From NCBI GenBank assembly GCA_015179025.1, contig WHUX01000016.1, forward strand, positions 558,001 to 622,000: a DNA stretch of 64,000 bases, read 5' to 3'. Within the stretch, counting starts at the first letter, position 1. Every line of letters begins with the position of its first letter. Shown here in pieces: positions 46,853 to 58,394 of this stretch. Origin of the DNA: Terfezia claveryi (lineage: Eukaryota; Ascomycota; Pezizomycetes; Pezizales; Pezizaceae). The notes below the pieces were generated by a model. That model was not told the DNA's origin and did no database searches. It saw nothing but the letters and a program-made list of their open reading frames with translations. A program made the position numbers and the translations under genes.

Positions 46853-47318
46853 TTAAAATATACAGTCCAAACAACAACAACATGCCATTGCCGCACAACA
46901 CGCTGCTAGGAAACCTGTTCCGGCAGTGGCAGCCGCTGTCCCGCCATTATTAGACTTGTTTGTTGGAGGAGGCATCATATGCATTCCACCCTGTGGCTGG
47001 CCATAGTATCCCTGGGGTGGAGGTCCACCTTGGGGTGGAGGTCCTCCTTGAGGTGGATAATATTGCTGTTGTAGTTGTTGTTGCTGTGGGGGGTAGTATG
47101 CGCCGGGGGGCGGTTGGGGCGGGTATTGTTGTTGTGGGGGGTATGGCTGAGGGGGACCGTATGTGGGACCAGCGTCGTATACTCCCTGAGGAGGATAAGA
47201 TGGTGGTGGGCCCTAAGAGGGGGTGTTAATTAGAGTTTAGAGAGAAGGCGTGAGAACTCACGTCTTTGGGCTTGTCGTATGGTGCGACCTGACCATGGTT
47301 GCCTGGGTAGTCCGACAT
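46853..47318 (-). CDS. Proline/glutamine-rich CYSTM-family protein
   Basis: Exons 47318-47262 and 47212-46853 with a 49-nt GTGAGT..TTAG intron in phase 0 give 138 residues. The N-terminus (MSDYPGNHGQVAPYDKPKD) leads into YPPQG/PPPQG repeats rich in Tyr, Pro, Gln and Gly. The end is a hydrophobic Cys-rich membrane module: GTGFLAACCAAMACCCCLDC then IF-stop. This is the plan of fungal and plant CYSTM proteins, small tail-anchored or palmitoylated proteins of the plasma membrane linked to stress tolerance. No other domain is present. Confidence 0.88.
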
Positions 47319-50067
47319 TGTAAATGAGGGCTGAGAAGTGGTTCGATTTGGAAAGTAGAAGCTGTAATGTGTAGCTTTCACCAAAGGAATGGCCTTTTGT
47401 CACAGAATTCTCGAACGAAAGGATAAGTAAAAGAAATGAAGGGCGATGGTAGGTTAATAACCGCGTCTTTGGCCATGTGCTGCGCCCCGATACTGACCTC
47501 TTGCATACGTAATCAAAGTAACGGCGCCAAGGGGGCGCCCTTACCTTGAAGCGGCGTGGAGCCATGGCAACTTACCCTGAACTAGATAACACCGGTGCCT
47601 TGATCCGAGATGTTAACTATGACTATTGAAAGTTAGATCGTTGATGTACTACTGTCTCTACGAGAGGCTTGTGCCAACCAGACTAGTACTACTGTACCTT
47701 CGCCTTTGACATTTTTAGTGCCAAAATATGTCTTAAGAACGAACATTCTGAATATTTTACGTCTGGCGCGAATAGGTAGGTACTCGATACAGCGATGAAT
47801 TATTGCACGCCCTACACACTTAGTCTAAATTGAGGTATGGAGTTCAAGTGGCCCTTGGGATCTAGGAATACAATTGGGGCCAGGTGTGCAGCTTGCATGC
47901 AGTGTGCAACAATTCATCGTGGTTCCAAGTACATACAGCATCCGACGGTGCAATAACGACTGCTGGTTAGAGTGGGCATGGCAGTCTGAATCGTTGATAT
48001 GTTAGGTTAAATCTGGCGAGACAGTCAGTATCAGTTTGCGCTGTGTTGAGACACCTGCTCGTGTGTAGCTAGATACTACAAGTTAACCTTACTAGGTTTA
48101 GCTGACCGCTTCCACTGTGGCATGCTGTAGGTAGCTGTCTATCAGTCTGAAAATAACCAAACCATAGTTAAATAAATTCGACCACAGGATCCAGAGCTCA
48201 GATCCTGTTTTATTATTCTCTTGCTCTGTGCCGATTACAAAGAAAATTTTGGTGCAGGTAGATATCTCGGTACTGGGTTGCCATAGGTAGGGAGTCAGGG
48301 CGAGCCGACGTACTATTCTAGCACTCGACTGAGCACGAATTGTACTCAGGCACAGATCCAGAATGAAGTATACACGTAGATAGCCCCGTCGACATGGTAC
48401 AGTCCCTATCACCTACTTTAAAAGGGGACAAGAAAACAGAAAATGGAGCTCGGTATTTAAAGAGGCCGAAACCTCCCCCACACCAATTAATTACACCTCA
48501 TTCTAGTACAGGTGAACCTTTGAATTCAGAGAGGGCGGTTACCCTGAACTAACTCCATACCCTGCATTTCACATATTAATGAGGCCTCCTGGCTAGCAAG
48601 GGTAACTAATGAAAATAATTGCAAAGATCAGATCAAGCATGATCAGATCCCCATGCTGCCCACTGGTCATGAATTACTATCATTAGTCAAAAGCAGGTGG
48701 TGCATACCAGACTAGCAGCTGCACATCGGTGGGGGCTAAGTATTGGCAGTTAACAAGTGTACCTAGAATAGGTACTCTACATTCACCTTAGAGTATGCAG
48801 TGTGATACCTTCGCTCGTAGCTAGGCCCCCACTGGTCTCTGTACATTAATGATCATCTAGTACTCTACATGTCTACCTAGTCATCCACTTGAGAGCAATG
48901 TTGCTGTAGAAGCTATCTAAAATCAACTGTGTTTTGTCAACATCTCAGCCCTTGCAGATCCTTTATATATTTTTAGCATGTCATTGAGGATACCGTCTCG
49001 TTGTTGTTTAGCTAGATACACCCCATAAAATCGCGGGGTTGAATGAATTAGAGTAAGAAGTCCAGTATCCTTGCCGGTGCTTTACGGCTCTGTTCTCCGT
49101 ATTATCTTGCAGATGCAGCATACAGTCATCTGTGTCAATTGCTTTGTTGAACAGTCAACATAGCTAACTGAGAATGGATGGTTTGACAATGGGATAGGTG
49201 GCTATAGAAGAGTAAGGAATTTGAGGCGTTCGCACTCGATAACTGACATTTTCGCTACTGGTCATTATCTATGCTGGGGTCTGGAATGAGATCATTTTGT
49301 GTCAGACTGGAGGAGCCTGCCAAAGGAGGGAAAAATGTGAATGGCTATACAAGTATTGTGAAGGCTGGTGCCGTAGGCCTTATGTGATGCCATAAATATA
49401 GCGAATTGCGGCTTCAACTGCATCAACCGGACTATGGAGCCTATTGGGGCACGTATACGAATTCTCACGGTGATATAGTATATATAAACCTCGGCTATTC
49501 ATTCAATAGTCATCCTGCAGGTTGAATGAAGACTACTCCAAACTTTGGGGATTCTCTCGCTTGACCGGCAAATGTGGTGATACAAGGTAGAGGCAGGGTA
49601 TCCCGAGTTAAAAGTGTCAAGGGACAGAGGGTATAGGTAAGGGCTGAATTTCAAGAGTTTTTGGTTTCTAGTAGTTAGGGCAGTATAATTCTCTAATCAG
49701 GGTGCAAGCTTCTTTCTACTCGAATATTCCCATGTTCTCATGTCCGAATGTGTATGGTTCGGGTTAGGTATGACAAACTCTCCGACTTGCTAACCCAGCA
49801 TGATTGATGCTTCAATTTTGGGATAAGAAGCTGTCGTCCGTCCCGAAATTCAAAATCACATAGCCGAAAGTGCCGAAAGACATGTGCCCCGTTATTGCAC
49901 CTCAGAATGATAGTTTTTTTTTTTCTTTGAAAAGAATATTCAGTACTCATGCAGTCCTAGGAATGATAGCTATATAGAAGTGTAAGAATGCAAGGTTACT
50001 TGCCGTGAGAATACAACATGATCATAATCTCCGCTAAGCGCTGTGGTTTTTACGCGACTGCCGTGAG
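47319..50067. other. Gene-free spacer
   Basis: No supported gene. A 15-mer GTGCCAACCAGACTA (inverse of the copies at 27283 and 32615) lies at 47671-47685. A TATATAAA box occurs at 49481-49488, about 580 bp before the methyltransferase start, too far to assign with confidence. Confidence 0.5.
47671..47685 (-). repeat. Dispersed 15-mer, inverted copy 3
   Basis: GTGCCAACCAGACTA, the inverse complement of the other two copies. Confidence 0.8.
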
Positions 50068-51531
50068 ATGGAGCCAGCAAGCAGCCTTGGACTTCAGCAT
50101 TGGATAGCTGTTACTTTGGAGAGTATCATCTCTTCCATATCCATTGTTTTAGAGGCTCTGAATTGCCACTGGCACAGGTTCACTTCAAGATACCCTGGGC
50201 TACTCGAAGGATGCATAATAGCAATCGGGGTCGCTTATGTCATTTCCATAGGATGGTCTCTGATGAGAATAGCTGCAAAGGCCGGATTCACCTTAGTGAA
50301 GTGGAGTATTTCTCGAATCAGTCAAATACTACAGTTGACACTGGAACCGACTTTTGAGGATTCAGATAGTTGGGAACACATGCTCGATGGGAAGCTATAC
50401 GGACTGGAGCATATGGCCTTGAATTGGACCTGGGAAGGGGGTTTGAAAACAATGTGGATGAATATGGGTTATTGGAAGGTTCAACTGCCATGAGGATCAC
50501 CCAAATTGTGTCAATTAGCTAACCGTGATTTGTAGGATACCGACTCATTCCCGAAAGCGTCCGAGAACCTCCTCAAATACCTCCTTAAGAAAGCAGGTAT
50601 CATTGAACCACCGGGAAAAGTAACAAGAGATCGCTCAATCAGCATTCTTGATCTTGGCTTTGGATGTGGGGACCAAACCCTTTACCTCACCAGTCAGCTC
50701 CCGCAAAACATATATGTCACTTCATACGTAGGGATCACACTCTCCAAAGTGCAATATAGTTTTGCAAAAAAGCGGGTTCTGGATAGACTGGAGGTTACGG
50801 AAATCCTCCTGAACCCTTCACAGGGAACCCGTGGCCAGCAAAACCTCGAGGGAGGACTCAATATAGAGAATGCTAAGCTAATGCCCTTTTCACTACCAAA
50901 CTGTGGCATAAGAAGGAAAGGGAATATATCTCTGTATACCGCCGATGCATCAAACCCCGCTTCGTGGCCTTCATCATTTCATCTCTCTTTGCTCCTCACA
51001 TTATCTCCGTCAACATCACCCTATTCCCAACCACCCTCCCAGAAGCCATCACCAGCTGTCCCCCACGAGCATTGGACTCTTGGCCTTGATTCTCTATACC
51101 ACTTCCGTCCATCCCGAGTGCCAGTTCTGAAATATACCCATGACAAGCTTCAGTCCAATCTCCTCGCATTTGATCTATTGCGTCCATCCAGCGGGACATC
51201 TGTCACACAGTCTTTATTTCTCCGGGCAGTTTGTATTGCTGCATCAATACCCTACCACAACCTCCTTACGAAAGAAGAATATATCCAAATGCTAGTTACC
51301 AAGGTGGGCTACCATGAGGAAGAAATAATTATTGAGGATATCTCTGATTTTGTATTTCCTGGGTTGGCGGGCTTTATATCACGCCGAACAAAGGAAATGG
51401 AGAAGATTGGGATGAGGTGGAAGAGGTGGGCGGGGTTCAAAGTTGTAGCGTGGGTCCTCCAGAAGGGGTTGCTCCGTGGTGGAGTTGTTTTAGCAAGATG
51501 GAGAGAAGCAGAAACCGGCAGAGGTGTCTAG
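50068..51531 (+). CDS. Membrane-bound SAM-dependent methyltransferase
   Basis: Exons 50068-50478 and 50536-51531 with a 57-nt intron (unusual GTTCAA donor, TGTAG acceptor, phase 0) give 468 residues. An N-terminal hydrophobic segment (LEGCIIAIGVAYVISIGWSL) anchors it. The intron falls inside the conserved MNMGYWK-DTDSFPKASENL. The SAM-binding motif I is ILDLGFGCGDQTLYL, followed by YVGITLSKVQYSFAKKR, a motif typical of the cyclopropane-synthase/sphingolipid-methyltransferase branch. Later motifs are LYTADASNPASWP, LGLDSLYHFRPSR and, near the end, EEYIQMLVTKVGY and IEDISDFVFPGLAGF. Compared with relatives it has a Pro/Ser-rich insertion after the ADA motif. The substrate is probably a lipid or other hydrophobic molecule; this is inference. 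Confidence 0.83.
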
Positions 51532-54517
51532 TCCTAGGCAGAGGGACGGTATTATTTGTCTGGTTGCGGTATTACTGAAGCGCCATAGGATGGGTCGGGC
51601 AATTAGACTAGACTATAGTTGGGAGGTTGGTGTGATGCTCGGGACTTCTCTGCCAGGCATATCTTCGAAGATCGATTGCGGGATATCCACCGCTTCCAGT
51701 CCCCCATGCAGTTGCCTCTTAGTGATACGAGGCCATATAAGTGTGTGATATCTCATGTACCGGTAAAAGAAACTCCTCCTTGCTGGGCGTGGGAAAGCCA
51801 AAGCGCAGTTTGCAGGAGCTTTCTTGTCTTATTGCCGCTTCTCTTCTTGAGCACTGTATGCATGTCTCGTCGTGACAGCAGAATTTACCTTCGGTCCCAG
51901 TTACATTTTCAATGTAACTGATGATTTCACTCCTCTCTCATGCCTACTCCAGAGTGAGCCCTGCATCTTCAACTCAAGCTCTAATTTCAGCAGGAATTCC
52001 AGTTTGTCTTGAGAACCCGCGAGGCATTTGCGTCCCACTTCGCTCCATCGTTCTTTGCCCGCAATGGGCGCTACGTTATCATTCTCTTCTACGGTACTTC
52101 ACAATCGCAAGGAATCACACGCATCAACGTCTCAGATTCTCTCTACCTGCCGAAGCATCTGAACACATGCATCACCTGCCCCACCTCGTGCAGCCATACA
52201 ATGCAGCCCCCACTATTAGAGCATTTTACCTTTCCCCCGCGGTGCAATTTTGAAATGACATGCATGTATCAAAGTTGCATGCGTACATTACTTAGGACAA
52301 TGCCCTGAATCTAGAGGCATGAGCCAGCTAAACCACATTGAGGGAAACTCACACGGCTTATTCGGTATACTGAAGTTGGCATTTCACGGCAATTAGCAGT
52401 CAACCCTGCAATGGGATCGCTCATATATGCAGGTTCCAAAAGTTCGATACGGAGTAGGTATCTATGTACCTATATCTCTAGCGGCACATGTACAGTACCT
52501 ATATCTCCCAGTCGAAAAAGTTTTATCAATTTATACAAGTATGCATATACATATGTATTGTTCATGATTTTCAAATAGGCATCGATACACAGGTTAGTCA
52601 TATCTACCAACGCGGCTGAGGGCAAAACAAGGTCGTCCGGTGATGCTGTGCCATCCAAGAAGCAAATATTTCTTAGGCTGATAACCAATTGATGAGCATT
52701 ACCAAGGTATCTAACTGAAAATTCCCTCATCTAATGCTATAGTTTGTATGTTTCCTTTGCCAGCGAGATGGTGTCTAGACGCATAAAGGAAGGCTGATGC
52801 TCTCTTGAACATTTGTTTGCTAAGATCGCGGAATCGAAACATTTGTGTTCTGGGTCCTACGCCTATCATGTTCAAGAGTGCTCCTTGTACTGCTACTTTG
52901 GCTATGTCGCATGAGCCTGTCAGCCCTGATGAAGAACATTACTTCTAATCAGTACTAACCGCCTATGAACAGAATGGCCGGCCTCGTGATGGCGGCGTCG
53001 TCAGTTTTCGCCTCAAGTTTCATAGTCTGCTCTTCTCTCAGTCAAGTAGGGAACCGAAGATTGGTCCGATCCCAACAAATTGTGGTTAAAAAACATTCGC
53101 TTTGCAGTTGTAAGACAGTGCCGCGCCACGCTGAACTCCATACGCAAACGCTGGTGGGCCAATAATGCCTAGTCTGGTTATAATGCCTAGGATGTGGCGG
53201 CGGTTGACGTTGCATTCCCACGAAATAGAACCGTTTAGAGAGGAGGCAACCCAGCGCGGACTTCACAACCTTGATGATTTCCTTTAGCGAGAGGGGTACC
53301 TACGGATGTACCTAGTCGTTTGAAATGCGGTCTGCAAATAGGATTAAGCATACCTATTATTCTTTCTCTTGTGGAGGGAGGGGATCTGATTTGGTTCATA
53401 GCTAACTGGCATATTCCCAGTAACTGGCAGTGCTTCATTTGATGGTACCTGCTTTTTGAAATGTTGACAATAGATCCGTTATGTTGCTGCCGTGTTCCCA
53501 ATTAGAAGAGAAGACTGGCCACTGGCATTCATAGGTGGCTATCGAAATCTCCTGGCACATTCTAGAACTATGTATCAAATTATTTAGTCATATTCTTCCG
53601 TTGGGACTTTGAATTTGACCGTGAATTGCAAATTCTGACCGATATACCGACTCCTAGGGCGGTATATATTTGTTACATATGTCGTAATTTAGTGGCTGTA
53701 TCGGCCTCCAGCCTCAACTTTCTCATCCAGGTTGCGAATAAGCATCGCCAGTTCAGGCCAGTACCTACGTAGGCTTCTCTCTCCGACAAAATTTCCAGAA
53801 TAGTCCGTGGTGCGCAAGTGCTCCGCCTACGTGTATGACTGCTTCTGAACTGGTGGAATTGGGTTCTATGTCGAACTTTTTTTTGGTGCAGTGGTAGAAC
53901 TTAAATATATCTGCAAAACGATTTTGTCCCTCCTGAATTCCATCTCCCCACTCCGCCTTCTGCACCACTCCAACAGAGTTGACTGGCGACGCCCAAAACG
54001 TAACTGCCAGCCTGACGAAGATTAGCGTTTCAAATATCACATCAACACCCTGGTCACTTGTTTGCAGAGCTGCTGTTCGCCGAGATCCAACCTTGTACAG
54101 CGTCTGCTTCTGAGCCTTATCTTATTTCGAAGAATTCGGCAGTGGTCCCTCCCTTGTTTTCAGGTTTGCAAACAGGAGCTGTCTGGATTTGGTGATAGAG
54201 CTCCAGAGGGAGGCTCGGTATACAGAAAGACGAGTATCCAGCTTGAGCAAACCTAACGGGCTAGGATATAGAAACGATCTATTCTATGCTTATCCAACGC
54301 CAAAAAGCCATCAACCACAATCACCGCTAGCAAGGCAATATCACCAGGTTCTTTCGACAGGGGGGCTTGGATTAAGGTGGGCATACCCGTCTGTGCATAG
54401 GCCATCGAAGTATCCTGACTAAAGCATGTCACTTGATTCACAGATTCAACTTTAACTACTTCTCCACCTCTTCACCTGATTTTCTCTCTCGTCCTCATCG
54501 TCAAGACAAACCTCCAA
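51532..54517. other. Gene-free spacer of 3 kb
   Basis: Frames of 60-110 codons on both strands (for example 51921-52308 +, 53765-54040 -) show no domain, start context or consistent splice pattern. A small direct repeat AATAATGCCTAG/ATAATGCCTAG lies at 53161-53190. Confidence 0.5.
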
Positions 54518-56155
54518 ATGCGTGCCACACCGTACCCATCCCATCAGAGTTACTACTCTTCACCTTATCAGTTCTATTACACCACAACAGGTCGATATTG
54601 TGCATATGATGCAAAGAGTGGGACTCATCTCATTCATAATCTGACGGACAATCGCTGGTATCCATATTTTCCTGGGATAATTCCGCCTTCACAGCAATAT
54701 TCACCGCCTCTATATAATAGGGTCAATGATTTTCAACATCAACATTATCAGCACTTGCCTCCTGGGCCCGCCAGAGCTGGTGGAGCCCGAAACGCATATC
54801 CCGATCGTCATCAATTTAAGACTCGGGAAATACATCGGGACCCTGTGAGCAGAAGTCACAAGGAAGAGTTGCTATATTCTGCCGCAGATGTGGAGGCCGC
54901 TGAAAGGAGCTTGATAGAGGAAAGTAACATCGACAAGGATGTTTATTTCGAGGACGAAGGAGTGGATGTCCGTATGGGAGAAGGAATAGGCAGGCACAGA
55001 CGAACTTCGAATGAGCGGCATAGGCAATGGTCGAGATCACGTCCAGGGCGCAGGATTGAAGAAGACACGCACAGAGGTTCACCAGATAGCCAGGATGCCA
55101 ACCATGCCCGAACCAACCCTGGACCACAGTGTCAACAAACCCCAGGCCGTGTTCACTCGAAGCATACCCAAGGTCAATATTTTGGGAGTAACCATGCCGG
55201 AGTTGGCTATGAAGGCTCTGAGCATGACTCTGGGTATATGGATGACTTTGATCCAATTCCTCTGCTTCGACGAAATATGCCTGGTGTAGCTCGTTGGTTG
55301 GACAACACCCCAAGTGAGTTTTCTGTAGACGATCGCCACCACCCTTTTGATGTTGAAAAAGATGGGGTGCGCTATGTTTCAGAGTTAAACTCTCGGTCTG
55401 TTCATACTCATAAAGCAGGAAGAGGGGTTACCAGTGATACGCTGCTGAACAAGTCTCACCATGACAACCCCCGAACTGTCTCCCCCCCTTACCACACGGA
55501 GGCCAGGTCAACACAGAAGCAACAGAACGCCCAGAGTCGAATGACTCCTCGAAAGGATGATCGCCACAGGAGTTCTGCTACCCAGACGTTGCACCGTCAA
55601 GATTCAGGGATCGATATGTCGGATGCCATGAATGACGAGGTCGACATTAAAATTGACATCCACATGGGAGACGCTATTGAGGTTGAGGATGGAGATATTT
55701 ATCCTGGCCCAGGTTGCTTCCCCCGGGGTAGCCCGCACCCGGCATATGTCAGCCCACGTCGATCAACACATCCTAGAAAGTCTGAAGAAGAGTTTGACTG
55801 CTACTATAAGATCCCTCCATGCCCCAATCTACCCCCACTAGAAGAACCCACGGTAGGGGCTGTAGAGATGGTATATCATTCTGGAGGACAGGAGCTTACA
55901 GCGCTACACTCTCTTCGAAAACCAATAGCATCCCCATCCTTCCGTCAACCAGACTCTGTTTATACTGCCTCTGTAGCGGCAACCCCTCGACATAAATATC
56001 ATTATACATCTCCAGCGATGCTACCAAGAGCGCCTTCTCCCCCGTTGTCCCCGTCACCAGATTATACACCAGATTATGCACAGCGGAGGAGGAGAAGCGG
56101 GCTGGGTGTTCCCGTCACTGAATATGAGAGGAGATACACCGGGCCTCGTTGGTAG
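54518..56155 (+). CDS. Disordered protein of unknown function
   Basis: A single-exon frame of 545 residues. I do not recognise a family. The first 45 residues (YHQSYYSSPYQFYY-like Tyr-rich region, then YCAYDAKSGTHLIHNLTDNR, WYPYFPG) look the most ordered; the rest is rich in Arg, His, Ser, Pro and Asp without hydrophobic core, signal peptide or membrane helix. Acidic patches (DVEAAERSLIEESNIDKDVY, IKIDIHMGDAIEVEDGDIY) alternate with basic ones. The long frame without stop, its Met start in good context and consistent codon use support a real gene. Tyr-rich and proline-rich low complexity could promote condensates or binding of partner domains; nothing specific can be claimed. Confidence 0.65.
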   Translation: MRATPYPSHQSYYSSPYQFYYTTTGRYCAYDAKSGTHLIHNLTDNRWYPYFPGIIPPSQQYSPPLYNRVNDFQHQHYQHLPPGPARAGGARNAYPDRHQFKTREIHRDPVSRSHKEELLYSAADVEAAERSLIEESNIDKDVYFEDEGVDVRMGEGIGRHRRTSNERHRQWSRSRPGRRIEEDTHRGSPDSQDANHARTNPGPQCQQTPGRVHSKHTQGQYFGSNHAGVGYEGSEHDSGYMDDFDPIPLLRRNMPGVARWLDNTPSEFSVDDRHHPFDVEKDGVRYVSELNSRSVHTHKAGRGVTSDTLLNKSHHDNPRTVSPPYHTEARSTQKQQNAQSRMTPRKDDRHRSSATQTLHRQDSGIDMSDAMNDEVDIKIDIHMGDAIEVEDGDIYPGPGCFPRGSPHPAYVSPRRSTHPRKSEEEFDCYYKIPPCPNLPPLEEPTVGAVEMVYHSGGQELTALHSLRKPIASPSFRQPDSVYTASVAATPRHKYHYTSPAMLPRAPSPPLSPSPDYTPDYAQRRRRSGLGVPVTEYERRYTGPRW

Positions 56156-56944
56156 TCCATTCAATGTTTTTTTTTTGATTGGCATCCAACTTCGATTTCC
56201 TCTAATCGAAGTCATTATAGATGTTACTATTTTACCACTTGATTTATTCCTTCTTTTCCTTTGTCAACTCGGGTTGTCAGGAGTTATCTGGGGTACTTGA
56301 TAGTTTGTTGGCTTGATCGGCGGCATATTAGGATGTTGGCACGTGTTCGTTCGTTTGGTCATTGGGGACTCGGCGGCTAAATTGCTCAGGAGCTTTTGAG
56401 CCCCGAAGAGGTGCATAATTGTGATTGGTGCATTTTGATGTTGGCTCTGATTTGACTATGATTTTGTATGTAGTCTGGGCGTTTTGGTTTGGCTGCTGGG
56501 GTAATTGTGGCTTTGCTTGTCGTTGCTTTTCTTCGCTTGTCATTTCTCATGCTGTTTTCATCACCTCTCGCTCAATTTCGGGTTTCCAGGAGGTAATTTG
56601 CGGATGTCTTTGCACTGGACGATGGGTATACGGCTTGAGTAGGATGTCGAGATCTTACATGTCCTTTAGGTGGATGTATTTTGTATTTGAGGACCATAGC
56701 AGTTAGTTATGCAGTTATTTATATAGCGAATGGTTCTCAAGTATAGCTTGGGACCAGTTCGGATTATTATTAGATTGATTCGTCCAGATCGAGGCGAGCT
56801 TTTCCTCACTCCGAGCATCTAGTTGCAGGAATTCGGGCCATATTGTATAAATGCCGGGGTTCGAGCTGAGAGTCAAGTAGTGGTTGTATTTTCGTGCCAA
56901 GTGGTTTGATTGTGCGGCCAAGCTGAAACAATTGGTAGTGCGCC
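56156..56944. other. Spacer before the transposon block
   Basis: 3' side of the preceding gene; no coding sequence recognised. The copia LTR starts at 56945. Confidence 0.5.
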
Positions 56945-57373
56945 TGTTGGAATGACCAGTAGGGGCAGCAACACTAGCGAGCGGATAAGATAGCTAATGA
57001 TCAATGAAGAGTCACTTCACCAGTATGAGAACGAGTATTCGTGTGAGAACGTATGAGTTGCTTATCACTAAACCTCTAAAGAAGAGGCAGTCAGGCCAGC
57101 TCTATATACACTTAAGGGATAATGCTAAAGACTAAGTATTGCTGGAAAGCAGGAAATGCTGGAGATACGTGAGTGAGTGTCGCAATGACATGAGTGGCCG
57201 ACATGACATCGGTGGCAGACATGACATATGTTAATGAATGTCATTGTATGACCTGAGTAGCTGCAATGACATGAGTGGCCGACATGACATCGGTGGCAGA
57301 CATGACATATGTTAACTAATGTCATTGTATGACCTGAGTAGCCGACATATGTGAACTCACGTGCTTTTCAACA
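56945..57373 (-). repeat. 3' LTR of Ty1/copia element
   Basis: Bounded by TGTTG..CAACA (minus-strand TGTTGAAAAGC to TTCCAACA), 429 bp. A polypurine tract (GAGGAGGGG on the minus strand, 57382-57374) sits directly inside, and the RNase H frame follows, so this is the 3' LTR of an element on the minus strand. It contains an 81-bp internal duplication (57182-57343). The copy related to it is the relic at 29075-29430. Confidence 0.85.
57182..57343. repeat. 81-bp tandem duplication inside the copia LTR
   Basis: Two nearly identical units starting GCAATGACATGAGTGGCC (57182 and 57263), each with internal GACATGACAT repeats. Confidence 0.85.
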
Positions 57374-57382
57374 CCCCTCCTC
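57374..57382 (-). promoter_or_regulatory. Polypurine tract of copia element
   Basis: GAGGAGGGG on the minus strand immediately before the LTR start; the expected primer site for plus-strand DNA synthesis. Confidence 0.7.
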
Positions 57383-57474
57383 AGCAGATACTGCTGAATA
57401 GCAAGATGAACATGATTAGTCTCGTTAAAAAACCTCAAAACCCAGTAGGAAAAAGCAGGTGAAAAGAGTGCTAA

Positions 57475-58394
57475 TCAAGATGTTCGCATTATTTGTTCCC
57501 TTAGAGTAAGAAAATGAGGCCGTGGCAGCGGCTTTGTGCAGATATCAGCTAAGTTGCTGTTACCTGATATCCATAAGACGTTGATTTTGCCTGTTTCCAC
57601 AAGATCTCTAATGTGGTGGTAGGCAACGTCTATATGTTTACTTTTGTCACTGATACGGAGATTGTCTGTAAGATCAATAGTCCCGTTATTGTCAGCGTTT
57701 AAAGCAGAAGGAATCTCAACATGGAGTTCTTTCAGTGCATTCTGCAACCAAATTAGCTGTTTGGAAGAGGTAGAAAGAGCGATGTATTCAGCCTCGACCG
57801 TAGAGGTTGAAACACAACGTTGCTTTACCGATCTCCAACAGATTGTATTGCCAGCAATCTGAAATATGTTTTCCGTAGTGGATTTCCTGTCATTTCTATC
57901 ACTAGCAAAGTCTGAATCAGAATAGCCCGATAAATTCACAACATTATTATTGTTGTTTGGTAAGCTGAGCTTCTCATTGTTTAGTAAGCTGAGCTTCTTA
58001 TAGGTAAGTTTCAGATTTCTCGTTCCTTTAAGGTAACGAAGAGTCTGTTTTAACACACCCATATGGATATTAGTGGGCTCTGACGAGAACTGAGAGAGAG
58101 AAGAAACGGTGAAAGCAAGATCGGGCCTGGTACCAATTACTAGGTACATAAGAGAGCCAATTATCTGCCTATAGTTGGAGGAATTAGCAAGGTTGTCTCC
58201 CTCACGGGCCTTTAGCAAATTCTTCAATCTGCTGGGATCCATGGGAAGAGAGACCGGGTTGCAATCCTGCAGTCTAAATTTTAGGAGCAATTGGTCAATA
58301 TATGCTTGCTGTGAGAGGGTAACACAGTCAATATGCCATTCGATCTGGATGCCCAGTAGCCAGCTTAGAGGACCGAGATCGCTGAGGTTGAACT
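57475..58394 (-). pseudogene. Ty1/copia Pol C-terminus (end of reverse transcriptase and RNase H), truncated
   Basis: The minus-strand frame is open from 58394 to the stop at 57475. It starts inside reverse transcriptase (KFNLSDLGPLSWLLGIQIEW, then TLSQQAYIDQLL) and runs through LMYLVIGTRPDLAF to the RNase H part: LSGYSDSDFASDRNDRKSTT, VSTSTVEAEYIAL, DNNGTIDL, KHIDVAYHHIRDLVETGKI and the terminal NLADICTKPLP. These are standard copia motifs and the 3' end is intact. The 5' part is cut at 58394/58395 by the start of the gypsy LTR, so gag, protease, integrase and most of RT are missing from this side. Confidence 0.9.

Noticed and set aside
46960..47229. Plus-strand Gly/Val-rich 89-codon frame
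   Set aside because: Antisense of the YPPQ repeats of the CYSTM gene, whose splice sites, ends and family motif are clear.
56850..56880. tRNA B-box-like GGGTTCGAGCT
   Set aside because: No matching A-box, acceptor stem or cloverleaf could be formed around it; no tRNA was found elsewhere either.
57125..57325. Cys/His-rich repeat frame (CHVCHRCHVGHSCHC)
   Set aside because: It looks like a zinc-binding repeat but is a translation of the 81-bp duplication inside the copia LTR.
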